From contig OZ244935.1 in NCBI GenBank assembly GCA_965222005.1, positions 3,162,001-3,226,000 of the forward strand: a DNA stretch of 64,000 nt. Direction: 5' to 3'. Position numbers and translations under genes: made by a program. This document shows positions 36,024 to 44,482 of this stretch, piece after piece. The notes below the pieces were generated by a model that had not been told where the DNA came from, made no database searches, and saw only the letters and a program-made list of their open reading frames with translations. The first letter of the stretch is position 1. Every line of letters starts with the position of its first letter. Source of the stretch: CBDCTM01 sp965222005. Lineage in GTDB: Bacteria; Bacteroidota; Bacteroidia; Chitinophagales; Saprospiraceae.

Positions 36024-37358
36024 TCATCCCACCATTCTCCCTTCTTTATCCAACTCCTTTGCAATCCCTTCAATGATGTATTCCAGCTTGACCAATTTGC
36101 CGCCCTGCTCCAAGGCACGGAGGCAGGCGTACTGCACCACATTTATGATGTGTGCTCCGCTGAGAGGATAGCGCTGCGCGATTTTTTTCAAATCCACTGC
36201 CTTGCCCAATTTCGCTGCTTTAGGGAATCCTTTCTGCCAAAGCTGAAGCCGCTCGCCGGGGCCGGGCAGCGGGAAGAAGATAATGCTGTGGAAGCGGCGG
36301 GTGAATGCCTCGTCGATATTGCTTTTGAAGTTGGTAGCTAGGATAGTGAGCCCCGGAAACGATTCGATGCGTTGCAAAAGGTAGCTCACCTCCTGGTTGG
36401 CATATTTATCATGCGCGTCCCGCACATTGGTGCGCTTGCCAAAGAGCGCATCGGCCTCATCGAAAAAGAGAATCCAGTTTTTGTTGGCCGCCTTATCGAA
36501 GAGTCTTTCCAGGTTTTTTTCTGTCTCGCCGATGTATTTGGATACCACCATGCTGAGGTCAATTTTATATACATCTTTGTTGGTGTATTTGCCCAACAGG
36601 CTGGCAGTCAGCGTTTTGCCGGTGCCCGAAGGCCCGTGAAAGAGTGCCCGATAGCCGGGCTTTACCCAGCGAGCCATGCCCCACTCGTGGAGCAGGGTGT
36701 CGTTGTGCTGTACCCAGCGCTGTAGCTCTTCGATTTGACGGGCCGTTTCGTGGGCCAATACCAGATCGTTCCAATCCAACTCAGTAGTGATGTGTTGGGC
36801 GGGGAAGTTCGTGCTAAGCGAAGGGCGGCTGACGGTGCCGGTGGTAAGCAGCTCGGCGTATTCTTCATCGAGCACCAATTGGCCGCTCATTTTGGGCTGG
36901 CCTTTGGCTACGCTCTCCAGGCGCAGTATCTGTTTTTTGGAAAACCAGTGGTCAGGATGAAACAGGCGGTGCAAGTGGAAGCGCTTTTGCAGATCATCGC
37001 CGGCCAGCAGGAAAAGGGCTGTCTCGCCGGTAGGCAGAAAGCCCCGGTTTTGGCTGTCTTTTACTCCACCCAACTCTGGGTAGTCGCCCGGCTGCGGCAA
37101 TCCCTGGCTGATGATATTGCTCAGGAAGTGCGGCTGTATATGGGGTGCGAGGGCAAGCAGAATTAGCAAATATTCATCCTGAGTAGGTTGGTGTTTGGCC
37201 AGAAAAACAGAAAACGGCGTGCCATTGGTGTTGAAGTCGAGCTGTAAAGTAGGTGCAGCCTCTTTGGTCCCCTGGAAGTGGGTTTGCAGGCGGTAGGTGA
37301 GGGTGGTTTGGAGATGGGATAGGGTTCGTTGAAGCATAATATTGCTTAAATTTAACAT
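36024..37358 (-). CDS. eCIS AAA+ ATPase (Afp15-like)
   Basis: An N-terminal ~200-residue domain is followed by an AAA+ module: Walker A GPSGTGKT (242-249), Walker B ILFFDEAD (296-303), sensor 1 LATN and arginine-finger RR (DEAFTRRF). The fold with FGKRTNVRDAHDKYANQEV is typical of the ATPase found in extracellular contractile injection systems, thought to act in assembly or cargo loading rather than sheath recycling. It starts two bases after the DUF4157/papain gene; an alternative start is ATG 37337 (MLQRTLSH). Confidence 0.92.
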   Translation of the reverse strand: MLNLSNIMLQRTLSHLQTTLTYRLQTHFQGTKEAAPTLQLDFNTNGTPFSVFLAKHQPTQDEYLLILLALAPHIQPHFLSNIISQGLPQPGDYPELGGVKDSQNRGFLPTGETALFLLAGDDLQKRFHLHRLFHPDHWFSKKQILRLESVAKGQPKMSGQLVLDEEYAELLTTGTVSRPSLSTNFPAQHITTELDWNDLVLAHETARQIEELQRWVQHNDTLLHEWGMARWVKPGYRALFHGPSGTGKTLTASLLGKYTNKDVYKIDLSMVVSKYIGETEKNLERLFDKAANKNWILFFDEADALFGKRTNVRDAHDKYANQEVSYLLQRIESFPGLTILATNFKSNIDEAFTRRFHSIIFFPLPGPGERLQLWQKGFPKAAKLGKAVDLKKIAQRYPLSGAHIINVVQYACLRALEQGGKLVKLEYIIEGIAKELDKEGRMVG

Positions 37359-37360
37359 TC

Positions 37361-38848
37361 TTAATGTCTGGTTATTGTTGGATGAACAAGAAACCTCCCG
37401 TTTACCAATTTAAAACTGCTGACGTGTAAATCACTGACATAGCTGTCGAGTTGTTGAGTAACCTGACCTCTGTTGAAAGCATCAACTGCGAATATCGTCT
37501 CTCTGATGTTGACTACAACAAAGTAATGAAACTCAGTAAGGTTGCGCTCCTGTTGTTGCTGTCTACTTCGTCTTGCTTCAACAACGACATAATCGCCATG
37601 CTGCCGAATTCTGCCTAGAATAGCACCTCTGGCTCGTGACCATCGTGAGTAAGATCGAGAAAAAACCACACTATCATCAAGTACATAAGTTATACTGCCT
37701 TCATCCTCTCTCATCAGATTACAATGAGCAGCTTGTATTTCTCCTGTTTCGATATAATGCTGAACGGCCATAGCAGCGGCCGGGCAATTTTGAGAACAGT
37801 ACCTTCCGAGACGTGCTATATTCAATTGGCTTAAAATATCTCTGGGCGAGGCTCGAAGTGCATCAAGGTGATCTGTTTCTGCTTGTGTGGCTTCTCCTGT
37901 AGGTGGCTGTTTCTGAACAATAGGCGATGAGGAAGAATGTATCTCTTCTTTTTTTTGCACCGCCCCCTGCTGCAGGGTATGAGTCAGCTCGTGTGCCAGC
38001 AGATGCTTGCCTGTGCTGGTTTCCGGGCGGTACTGCCCGCTGTTAAAGTAGATGTTTTTGCCATGCGTAAAGGCATTGGCGCGAAGCTGGCGGTTCATCT
38101 GCACAGCGCCCGCGTCGGTGTGGATGCGCACCTGCCGGAAGTCGGCGCCGAAGGCGCTCTCCATTGGGCGGCGCACCTTGGCAGGTAGCGGCTGGCCACC
38201 CCCAGCGTTTCGCTTGAGCTGTGCTTCCAGCCCGGAGGATGCCTGGCAGGCACAGCCTTTCGATTTGGCTTGAAGTGGTTCTTCCTCTTCTTCCTGCTTT
38301 TGGAGGGAGGTTTGCATTTCCTCTTCTCCTTCTTCAGTTTGTTTGTTCAGCAGCCCTTCTTCCTTAGCCTGAACTGGCTCTTCTTCCTCCTCCTGCTTTT
38401 GCAAGGAAGTTTGCATTTCCTCCTCACCCTCTTCCGCTTGCCTGTGCAAGAGGTTCTCTGCTTTCGCCTGAAGGGGTTCCTCCTCTTCTTCTTGTTTTTG
38501 CAAAGAAGTTTGCATCTCTTCCTCTTCCGGGTCATTTTGGCGTTGTAGCGCAGTCTGGAGCTCTTCTTCTCCCTCCTCAGCCTGGCGATGCAAAAATCCC
38601 TCGGAATCGGGCTTCCTCTTAGCCTGTACAGCATCGGTATTCACCACTCGATCGGCCATTACATCGGCTTGGCGCTCGTATTTGTCGCCGGGCTGGCCGA
38701 TGGAGAGCTTGGTTTGCAGGGGAAGCTGGTTGAAAAAGGGGGGTGCTTTTTCGGGGCTGAATGCGCCGCCTTCAATTTCTTTGCTGAAGAAGGGTTCGGT
38801 GGACTGGCGGCGGCGCAGGCGGTTGGAGCGGCGGATGAAGTTTTTCAT
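37361..38848 (-). CDS. eCIS cargo: DUF4157 protein with papain-like C-terminal domain
   Basis: The 495-aa protein begins with a basic stretch and the motif KLSIGQPGDKYERQADVMAD (~47-66), shared with the larger DUF4157 cargo. Three near-perfect ~33-aa acidic repeats (..EEGEEEMQTSLQKQEEEEEP.QAK) span ~86-195. A Cys-containing linker leads to DUF4157 (~218-300) with HELTH at 286-290. The C-terminal ~165 residues contain Cys355 (SQNCPAAAM), His441 (EFHYFVVV) and Asp456 (FAVDAFNRG), the order and spacing of papain-fold toxins, so it is a probable cysteine protease or deamidase effector. Start and stop overlap or abut both neighbours. Confidence 0.85.
   Translation of the reverse strand: MKNFIRRSNRLRRRQSTEPFFSKEIEGGAFSPEKAPPFFNQLPLQTKLSIGQPGDKYERQADVMADRVVNTDAVQAKRKPDSEGFLHRQAEEGEEELQTALQRQNDPEEEEMQTSLQKQEEEEEPLQAKAENLLHRQAEEGEEEMQTSLQKQEEEEEPVQAKEEGLLNKQTEEGEEEMQTSLQKQEEEEEPLQAKSKGCACQASSGLEAQLKRNAGGGQPLPAKVRRPMESAFGADFRQVRIHTDAGAVQMNRQLRANAFTHGKNIYFNSGQYRPETSTGKHLLAHELTHTLQQGAVQKKEEIHSSSSPIVQKQPPTGEATQAETDHLDALRASPRDILSQLNIARLGRYCSQNCPAAAMAVQHYIETGEIQAAHCNLMREDEGSITYVLDDSVVFSRSYSRWSRARGAILGRIRQHGDYVVVEARRSRQQQQERNLTEFHYFVVVNIRETIFAVDAFNRGQVTQQLDSYVSDLHVSSFKLVNGRFLVHPTITRH
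38250..38605 (-). repeat. ~99-bp tandem repeats encoding Glu/Gln-rich cargo segment
   Basis: About three degenerate copies of a ~99-bp unit encode the 33-aa motif with EEGEEEMQTSLQKQEEEEE. The repeat is in frame and could change copy number by recombination. Confidence 0.75.
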
Positions 38849-39897
38849 GAGTCAAAATATTTATAAAATTTGAGGCCTTCGCTGTCGGACAAAATAAGCT
38901 GGTGATCACTACAAAACAACTGGCCCCGAATGATATCATTACGACAGATCGTTTGACCAAGTTTCCCGTTTTCATATTCTACAACCGGCGTGTCTTCCTC
39001 CAAGCCGGTAGAAAGTATAATCTTTCCTGAGCAAAAAACAGCATCATATAGCGTCCATTCATCATTGCCAAGTGTGTTTATGATTTCCCCCGTGCCACCT
39101 GAAATTTGAAGTATCCCTTTTTGATTGTCAAATGCAACGAGGGTTTGCCGGGTGTCATTGTGAGAATAAGGCAATACTCTTATTATTTTAAAATCATGGT
39201 CAAAATGGATTTGCCAGATTATTTGTAAGGAGGGGGTATTAATACAATAAATTTGGGAAGTTGAATTTGAAGAAATGATGTAAAGGGACGGAGCGTCATA
39301 TTCTAGAAAATCGATGTTTGAAATATCCAGCTGATGATTTACCAAAGCTCCCATTTGCACATCAAAAATAGCCAGGCGTTTTCCTCCGATATACAGTAGA
39401 GGCCCTTCTGAAAAAAAACTTTTCCGTTTCAATTTCGATTGATGCGCAGGACGATTCCCGTCTAAATCGTAAGTGTGCGCAATTTCTCCTGACCTTGAGT
39501 CGATTGAAAATAATTGAGGCTTCTCACGGCCATCGAAAAACAATAGTTGGTTTTTGTAACTGCAAAGTCCGCCAAAATTATCATTGACAGTCCATGATAC
39601 AGGCCGCCTCCACAAAAGCTTGCCGCTCTTGGCATCAATACCTAAAATATTGATTTGCACTTCATTATTATTTAAAATGTAGTGCAAGCAAGTCACAGTA
39701 TTGTTGACAAGAAGAATAGTCTTGTTTCCGAAAAGATAATCGCCAGGCAGCTTGAATTTCCATAAGCTGTTGTGCGTATCTTTTTCAATAGCCAATACAC
39801 TTTCAAGCGTTCTGAAGTACAGCTCACCAGCGGATGAGGCCATCGCGAAAGAGCCTCCGACATGCTTGGTATTATCAGCGAGCATCCAACCCATCAC
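38845..39897 (-). CDS. Beta-propeller protein between the two DUF4157 cargos
   Basis: The 350-aa protein has PQQ/quinoprotein-like propeller repeats (LLWRRPVSW, ILGIDAKSGKLLW, LFSIDSRSGEIAHTYDL) and no signal peptide. It overlaps the upstream nuclease-cargo gene by four bases (ATGA) and the downstream papain-cargo gene by four bases, so it is translationally coupled to both. Such placement suits an immunity or chaperone-like partner of the nuclease cargo; a third cargo or a surface-binding component is the alternative. It is not a named eCIS core component. Confidence 0.7.
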   Translation of the reverse strand: MMGWMLADNTKHVGGSFAMASSAGELYFRTLESVLAIEKDTHNSLWKFKLPGDYLFGNKTILLVNNTVTCLHYILNNNEVQINILGIDAKSGKLLWRRPVSWTVNDNFGGLCSYKNQLLFFDGREKPQLFSIDSRSGEIAHTYDLDGNRPAHQSKLKRKSFFSEGPLLYIGGKRLAIFDVQMGALVNHQLDISNIDFLEYDAPSLYIISSNSTSQIYCINTPSLQIIWQIHFDHDFKIIRVLPYSHNDTRQTLVAFDNQKGILQISGGTGEIINTLGNDEWTLYDAVFCSGKIILSTGLEEDTPVVEYENGKLGQTICRNDIIRGQLFCSDHQLILSDSEGLKFYKYFDS

Positions 39898-42800
39898 TTG
39901 TCAATTTTAATATTTGTTTCTTTGTACTTAATCTCGCCGTTTGTGTACAATTTTCCAAACAGCAATTTGCTTTTTCCTTGTAGCTTATCTCTGATCTCTT
40001 TCACGGTAAAGTTATTGAGAGTAACTGTTTCAGGGTCCTTTCCTTCTCTTTCAAAAAATAAGGTGACCGAAAGTTCATCAATGAATTTGTGAAGTGCAGC
40101 ATGAGCAGATTCGGCGGCCTTTTTTGCAGCTTGTCCTTGCACTTTCAAAAGATTGCTGAGCATGTGTGAACCGCCCAAATAGAGCGGAATGGCATGGTGT
40201 ATCTCTCCTTTAAACTTTGTTCGGTAAGCCCCTTTGTACCGCTTGGCAATTTTTCTGTACAAGGCCCCGGATACAGATTTCTTGGCGTTGTGCAATATTA
40301 GTTTTGATTTTCTGGCATTTTTCAAATAGCGGGGAATAGCGGTATTGTCAATGCTGAATAATTCAACGTTCATCAAATACTTAATAGACTTGTTAGCAAC
40401 TTTGCCAATATCCCGATGTGCATTACCTTGCAGGCCACGCATTTCAAATCCTTCACCCTTTTCTGTTGTTTTGTGTTGTCCAGCAGAAGTTCCGGTATCT
40501 CGTAAAATGGTATTTTGCAATGCCTGTACCATTACGCTTCTGAATTGTAATGCTTTTTCACTTCCCAATATATTTCCAATGGTGGCGGGTTTTATTTTAT
40601 CTCTGACCTTTACTTTTAGCTGACGACCTTTTGCCGGAAATACGGCTACCCAATTGTGGCCATCAGGAGGAGTGGGTAGCTGATCACGCATCTGAGGTAG
40701 TTTATCAATAATCTTTTTTCTGATCTCGGGATCAGTAAAAAGATCATCTACAGATTTTTTCTTCCCTCTCTTCTTTTTCTTTGGACTTGCCTCATAAATG
40801 TAATCCCAGGTGTCCTGTCCATCTATTACTTTGAAAGACTTAAATACACGATGTTTACGTTTAATAGTTTTGGCAATTGCTTCTGCATCCTCTTTAGTTA
40901 ATGCACCGTTTTTAAGTTTTTTCTTTTCCAGTTTTTCCACTTCTTTCAGGCCTTTGTCAATTTTAATAGCTTTTTTCGGATCATCCGCCTTCTTCTTCCC
41001 ACCCTTCCCAAACAGCTTCTTCACCTGCTTCACCATAAAATTAATAGCCTTGCCTACCACTTTATCTATCGGCCTGCGGATCTTCATGATGATCTTTTTC
41101 ACGGCCTTGCCGATGCCACTCAGCCCGATGAAGCGCGCCAAAAAGGCCAGCATGATCGGGATACTCAGGGCCATTGCACGTTCGATGGCCTGTGCTGCAG
41201 CACTCAGCTTGCCCATTGCTATGTCGCCGATGGAGTTGAATATAGACTTGACAAAATCGACGATGCGATCCCAGTTTTCTACAAAAAACATGACGGTGTT
41301 GTAAATCGCCAGAATGGCCTGCACGATGGCACCGGCGGGGTTGAGCATACTCACCAGCTTGAGGATGCCCTGCTTCACCAGCTCTACCGCCACCCAGTTG
41401 CGAATGCCCTCCATTACGGTGGTTTTGATCTCAGCGGCCTTTTCTTTAATCATCTCCCAAAGGGCTATCGGCCCTTCGGTCACCAGCCGCTTGATGATGT
41501 TCACGCTGGTTTCGGCGGCAGCTACTACCTTTTCGCCTACGCGCCGCACCAGCTTGTTGCGGATGATATCCCAGCTCAAACCCAGTATTTGCAGCACCAG
41601 CGAGATGATGCCCTTGAGGTTCCATGTTTCGGGCAATTGGATGGGCAGGTCGCCCATAGCGCCGGTGAGCCAGCTAATCATACCGCCTACGAGATGCTGT
41701 TTGACGTTGTTTTTGAAATTGTTGATGCCCTGCTTTACGCCAGTCACCAGATTCATAATGAAGCCGATGGGATCGGTGAATATTTTCTTCAGCACGGCCT
41801 TGCCTTTGTTGATGATACCCATGATCTCATCGGGTGATTTGCCTGCCTTTTCCAAAGCCCACTTGAAGAACTTCATCATCGCATTGAGCAGCAGGTTGCC
41901 CAGCTTGGCCAGTGCACCTGACATCTCTTCCTTCATCGCCTCGATCTTCTCATCGATCTTTTTGATGGCCTCTTCCTTCTTATCGCAAAGTTTCTTTTGC
42001 AGTTCCTCTTTCTTTTTGTCGATGAAGCCGTCCAGCTTTTTGAGCTTGTCCTCCATCTGCTGCATGCTCTGCTGGCCAATCTCCTGTAGCTCTGGTTCGA
42101 GAGAGCCCACAAAGTCTTTCATTTCCTGTTTGGCATCTTGGATTTCCTTTTTGCAATCTTCGATCACCTTGTTGTTGTCGGTAGTAATGTCGATGATGAG
42201 CTGGTCAATTTTGCGGACGAAGCTGGCTTTGGCGTCCACAAAAATTTGCTTGATTTCGGGGAAGTCATCGATGCCGAGCAATTTATCTTTGAGCCATTTA
42301 GCACCTCCAAATATGCCCGAATATCGCCTGCGCTTCCAGCGGGCTACCTTGCGGTTAACTTCATTTTCAAAGGCTTTGGAGGCAATGACCTGCTCGCGGT
42401 CGAAGCGGGCCAGCGAATCTTTTTCCAGATTGTCGAGCTTGGTTTTTACGCTCTTTTGGGCGCGTTCGTAAATGCCATTGATCTTTTGGGCTACCGCTTC
42501 GCGCTTCTTTTCCAGGTCAGTCTTGGTTTTGCCCTGTTTTTCTTTGGTTTTGTTGAGGCCCTCCTGCCGCTTTTGCTTCATCGCTTTTTTCTGTTCCCGT
42601 TCCTCCTGCTTTAGGTCTGTCTCAACCTGCTGCGTTTCGTTATGGGCAAACTCCTGAATTTTGGCAGGCTCATTGGCCACTTTTTCTTTGAGGCCGCTGC
42701 GCTCCTGATTGGCTTCGGCCAGGTCGCCGCTGTCCACCATGTCGAGCTGTTCTTGGGTGATCTCTTCCTTTTGCAACAGCTCATCCGATTGGTTGTCGAA

Positions 42801-44360
42801 CTCAGCGAAATCGGTATGTTCGGGAGCCAGAGGCGGTACGGCCTCTTTGCCCAGGTTGAGTTGTGCAGTAGCAGGAGCTGTTTCGACGGGAGGCAGCTCG
42901 GCGTTGGGTTCGGGCGGCTTTGGTTCGGGAGCCTGTTCGATAGCATTGTAAGTGTTTTGAACCTCGCTGACATCCTTATTGACTTCGCCAAGCACAGCAT
43001 TGCCTACTACCTTGGCTTTGCCTTTCGATTTGAACTCATTCATTTGCTTGATGGATCTGGGCACAGCCTGCTCGAGCTCTTGATCCAGTTTTCGTTTAGC
43101 GGCTTCTTTATCGGGTTCGGGTTCCTGCGCTTCGTCCAATCCATCCACTTGTTCGGTATTGCTCTGCGACTGGCTCTCTTCTGCTGGAGTGACTACAGCT
43201 GCTTCCGATTGTTCGAGTTTATCTTCGGCCTGGTCGTGGGTTTTTTCATTTTGTGCCAGCACGCTAGCTTTTTGACCGGCTTCATCGCACACATTCGCGC
43301 TTTGTTCTTCCAATGCCTGCCCGACGGGCCCTGGCTGCTCAAGGTCTTCTTCCGCTACTTCCTGCTGATCATCCTGTGGTGCCGAAGCGGGCGGGGCAGC
43401 ACTTGGACTGGATTGGGCCGGAAGGCTGGGAGGGGGGTCGGTGGTTTGTGTATCAGCAGGATTTTGTACATCCAATGATTGCTCGGCTTGCTGCCTTGCT
43501 TCATTGGCAGGCGCCGGATCAATGGCATCTGTGGCATCGCGATTGCTTGCAGCCAGCTCGGCTTCAAAGTCGGTATCTTGAGAGGTGTCGGCTTCTCTTT
43601 GCAGTTGGGGAGAATCCGCAGTATCTGCTTTTGGCAAAAGCTGGGGAACGGCTCCTTGCTGTACGGTATGGGTCAGCTCATGGGCCAGCAGGTGTTTGCC
43701 TGAGCTGCTTGAGGTATCGTACTTTCCGCTATTGAAATAGATATCTGATCCATGTGTAAACGCCTGAGCCTGAATGCTTTGGCTCATTTGCTGGGCCTCA
43801 GAATCCGTATGTACGGATACCTGGCTGAAGTCAGCGCCAAATGCCTGGCTCATTTCTGAGCGCGTGTTTTCGGGCAATTTTTCTCCTTTTCCTTTTCGGC
43901 TCTGCAGCCTGGATTCGAGCACTGGAGTGGGAAAGGGGGCTGAGTTTGATTTGGCTTGGAGCGGCTCTTCTTCCTCAGGAGCTCGTTGTAAGGATGCCTG
44001 CGCTTCTCTTTCTTCGGGCTCGTCCTTTTGCACGGGTTTTAAAGCTCCTTCATTTAGAGGGGTGATGGTATTGAAAAAAGGTTTGGCCTGAAGGTTTTGC
44101 TGTTCTTCCTGTTCGCAGGCGGCGCATTTTTGCTGAACAGCGGTATTTGTGTTCGCATTGATCACCTGGTCGGCCATCTGATCGGCCTGGCGTTCGTAGG
44201 TATCGCCGGGCTGGCCAATGGAAAGCTTGGTTTGTACCCGAAAAAATGCAGAGGAGTTATGGGCAGGAGCAAAAAAAGGCCGGCTGTCACTTTTGCCGAA
44301 GAAGGCCGAAGTGCGCTTTTGAACATTGGGTACAGGCTTTTTTTGCTTTGGTTTTTTCAT
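39894..44360 (-). CDS. eCIS cargo: giant DUF4157 protein with HNH/AHH-type nuclease C-terminus
   Basis: ATG 44360 (MKKPKQKKP) is chosen over an upstream GTG, giving 1488 aa. The order is: a basic N-terminus, KLSIGQPGDTYERQADQMAD (~45-64), a CAAC Cys pair, DUF4157 (~160-240) with HELTH at 227-231, a long acidic Pro/Gln-rich linker (~245-480), coiled-coil segments (~480-830), a ~300-residue helical/hydrophobic module (~850-1150) of the sort found in large DUF4157 toxins, a Lys-rich segment, and the C-terminal HHAIPLYLGG (~1387) ...SNLL... HAALH, an HNH/AHH-type nuclease signature. It is probably the main toxin cargo. A -7 box at 44381-44388 may drive it separately. Confidence 0.85.
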   Translation of the reverse strand: MKKPKQKKPVPNVQKRTSAFFGKSDSRPFFAPAHNSSAFFRVQTKLSIGQPGDTYERQADQMADQVINANTNTAVQQKCAACEQEEQQNLQAKPFFNTITPLNEGALKPVQKDEPEEREAQASLQRAPEEEEPLQAKSNSAPFPTPVLESRLQSRKGKGEKLPENTRSEMSQAFGADFSQVSVHTDSEAQQMSQSIQAQAFTHGSDIYFNSGKYDTSSSSGKHLLAHELTHTVQQGAVPQLLPKADTADSPQLQREADTSQDTDFEAELAASNRDATDAIDPAPANEARQQAEQSLDVQNPADTQTTDPPPSLPAQSSPSAAPPASAPQDDQQEVAEEDLEQPGPVGQALEEQSANVCDEAGQKASVLAQNEKTHDQAEDKLEQSEAAVVTPAEESQSQSNTEQVDGLDEAQEPEPDKEAAKRKLDQELEQAVPRSIKQMNEFKSKGKAKVVGNAVLGEVNKDVSEVQNTYNAIEQAPEPKPPEPNAELPPVETAPATAQLNLGKEAVPPLAPEHTDFAEFDNQSDELLQKEEITQEQLDMVDSGDLAEANQERSGLKEKVANEPAKIQEFAHNETQQVETDLKQEEREQKKAMKQKRQEGLNKTKEKQGKTKTDLEKKREAVAQKINGIYERAQKSVKTKLDNLEKDSLARFDREQVIASKAFENEVNRKVARWKRRRYSGIFGGAKWLKDKLLGIDDFPEIKQIFVDAKASFVRKIDQLIIDITTDNNKVIEDCKKEIQDAKQEMKDFVGSLEPELQEIGQQSMQQMEDKLKKLDGFIDKKKEELQKKLCDKKEEAIKKIDEKIEAMKEEMSGALAKLGNLLLNAMMKFFKWALEKAGKSPDEIMGIINKGKAVLKKIFTDPIGFIMNLVTGVKQGINNFKNNVKQHLVGGMISWLTGAMGDLPIQLPETWNLKGIISLVLQILGLSWDIIRNKLVRRVGEKVVAAAETSVNIIKRLVTEGPIALWEMIKEKAAEIKTTVMEGIRNWVAVELVKQGILKLVSMLNPAGAIVQAILAIYNTVMFFVENWDRIVDFVKSIFNSIGDIAMGKLSAAAQAIERAMALSIPIMLAFLARFIGLSGIGKAVKKIIMKIRRPIDKVVGKAINFMVKQVKKLFGKGGKKKADDPKKAIKIDKGLKEVEKLEKKKLKNGALTKEDAEAIAKTIKRKHRVFKSFKVIDGQDTWDYIYEASPKKKKRGKKKSVDDLFTDPEIRKKIIDKLPQMRDQLPTPPDGHNWVAVFPAKGRQLKVKVRDKIKPATIGNILGSEKALQFRSVMVQALQNTILRDTGTSAGQHKTTEKGEGFEMRGLQGNAHRDIGKVANKSIKYLMNVELFSIDNTAIPRYLKNARKSKLILHNAKKSVSGALYRKIAKRYKGAYRTKFKGEIHHAIPLYLGGSHMLSNLLKVQGQAAKKAAESAHAALHKFIDELSVTLFFEREGKDPETVTLNNFTVKEIRDKLQGKSKLLFGKLYTNGEIKYKETNIKIDK

Positions 44361-44369
44361 TTGTCTAAA

Positions 44370-44387
44370 ACATTTGTGCACAAATGT
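44370..44387. promoter_or_regulatory. 18-bp perfect palindrome before the nuclease-cargo gene
   Basis: ACATTTGTGCACAAATGT is its own reverse complement and lies 10 bases upstream of the ATG at 44360. Its core TTGTGCACAA recurs at 49209-49218 in the other long gap of the operon, which points to a shared DNA-binding regulator. It overlaps the candidate -7 box, a typical place for a repressor site. Confidence 0.55.
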
Positions 44388-44388
44388 A
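44381..44388 (-). promoter_or_regulatory. Candidate internal -7 element for the cargo genes
   Basis: Minus-strand TACATTTG fits TAnnTTTG, ~20 bases before the cargo start. The -33 box is not evident, so this may be part of the palindrome only. Confidence 0.35.
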
Positions 44389-44482
44389 ACCGTTTCGCTC
44401 TCGCGGGAGTTTATTTACTCATTTCCTTGGGTGAGTTTATGATTAAATAAGCTCATGCTCGTTTCATGATTTTGTTGGTGAT

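Noticed and set aside
41314..42471. 385-codon plus-strand open frame opposite the nuclease cargo
   Set aside because: Ser/Leu-rich shadow of Lys/Glu-rich coiled-coil codons; no domain and no promoter.
37361..44360. HELTH motifs as active metalloproteases
   Set aside because: HExxH is a conserved feature of DUF4157 itself; without a recognised third ligand and with different toxic C-termini, I treat it as part of the carrier domain, not the effector activity.
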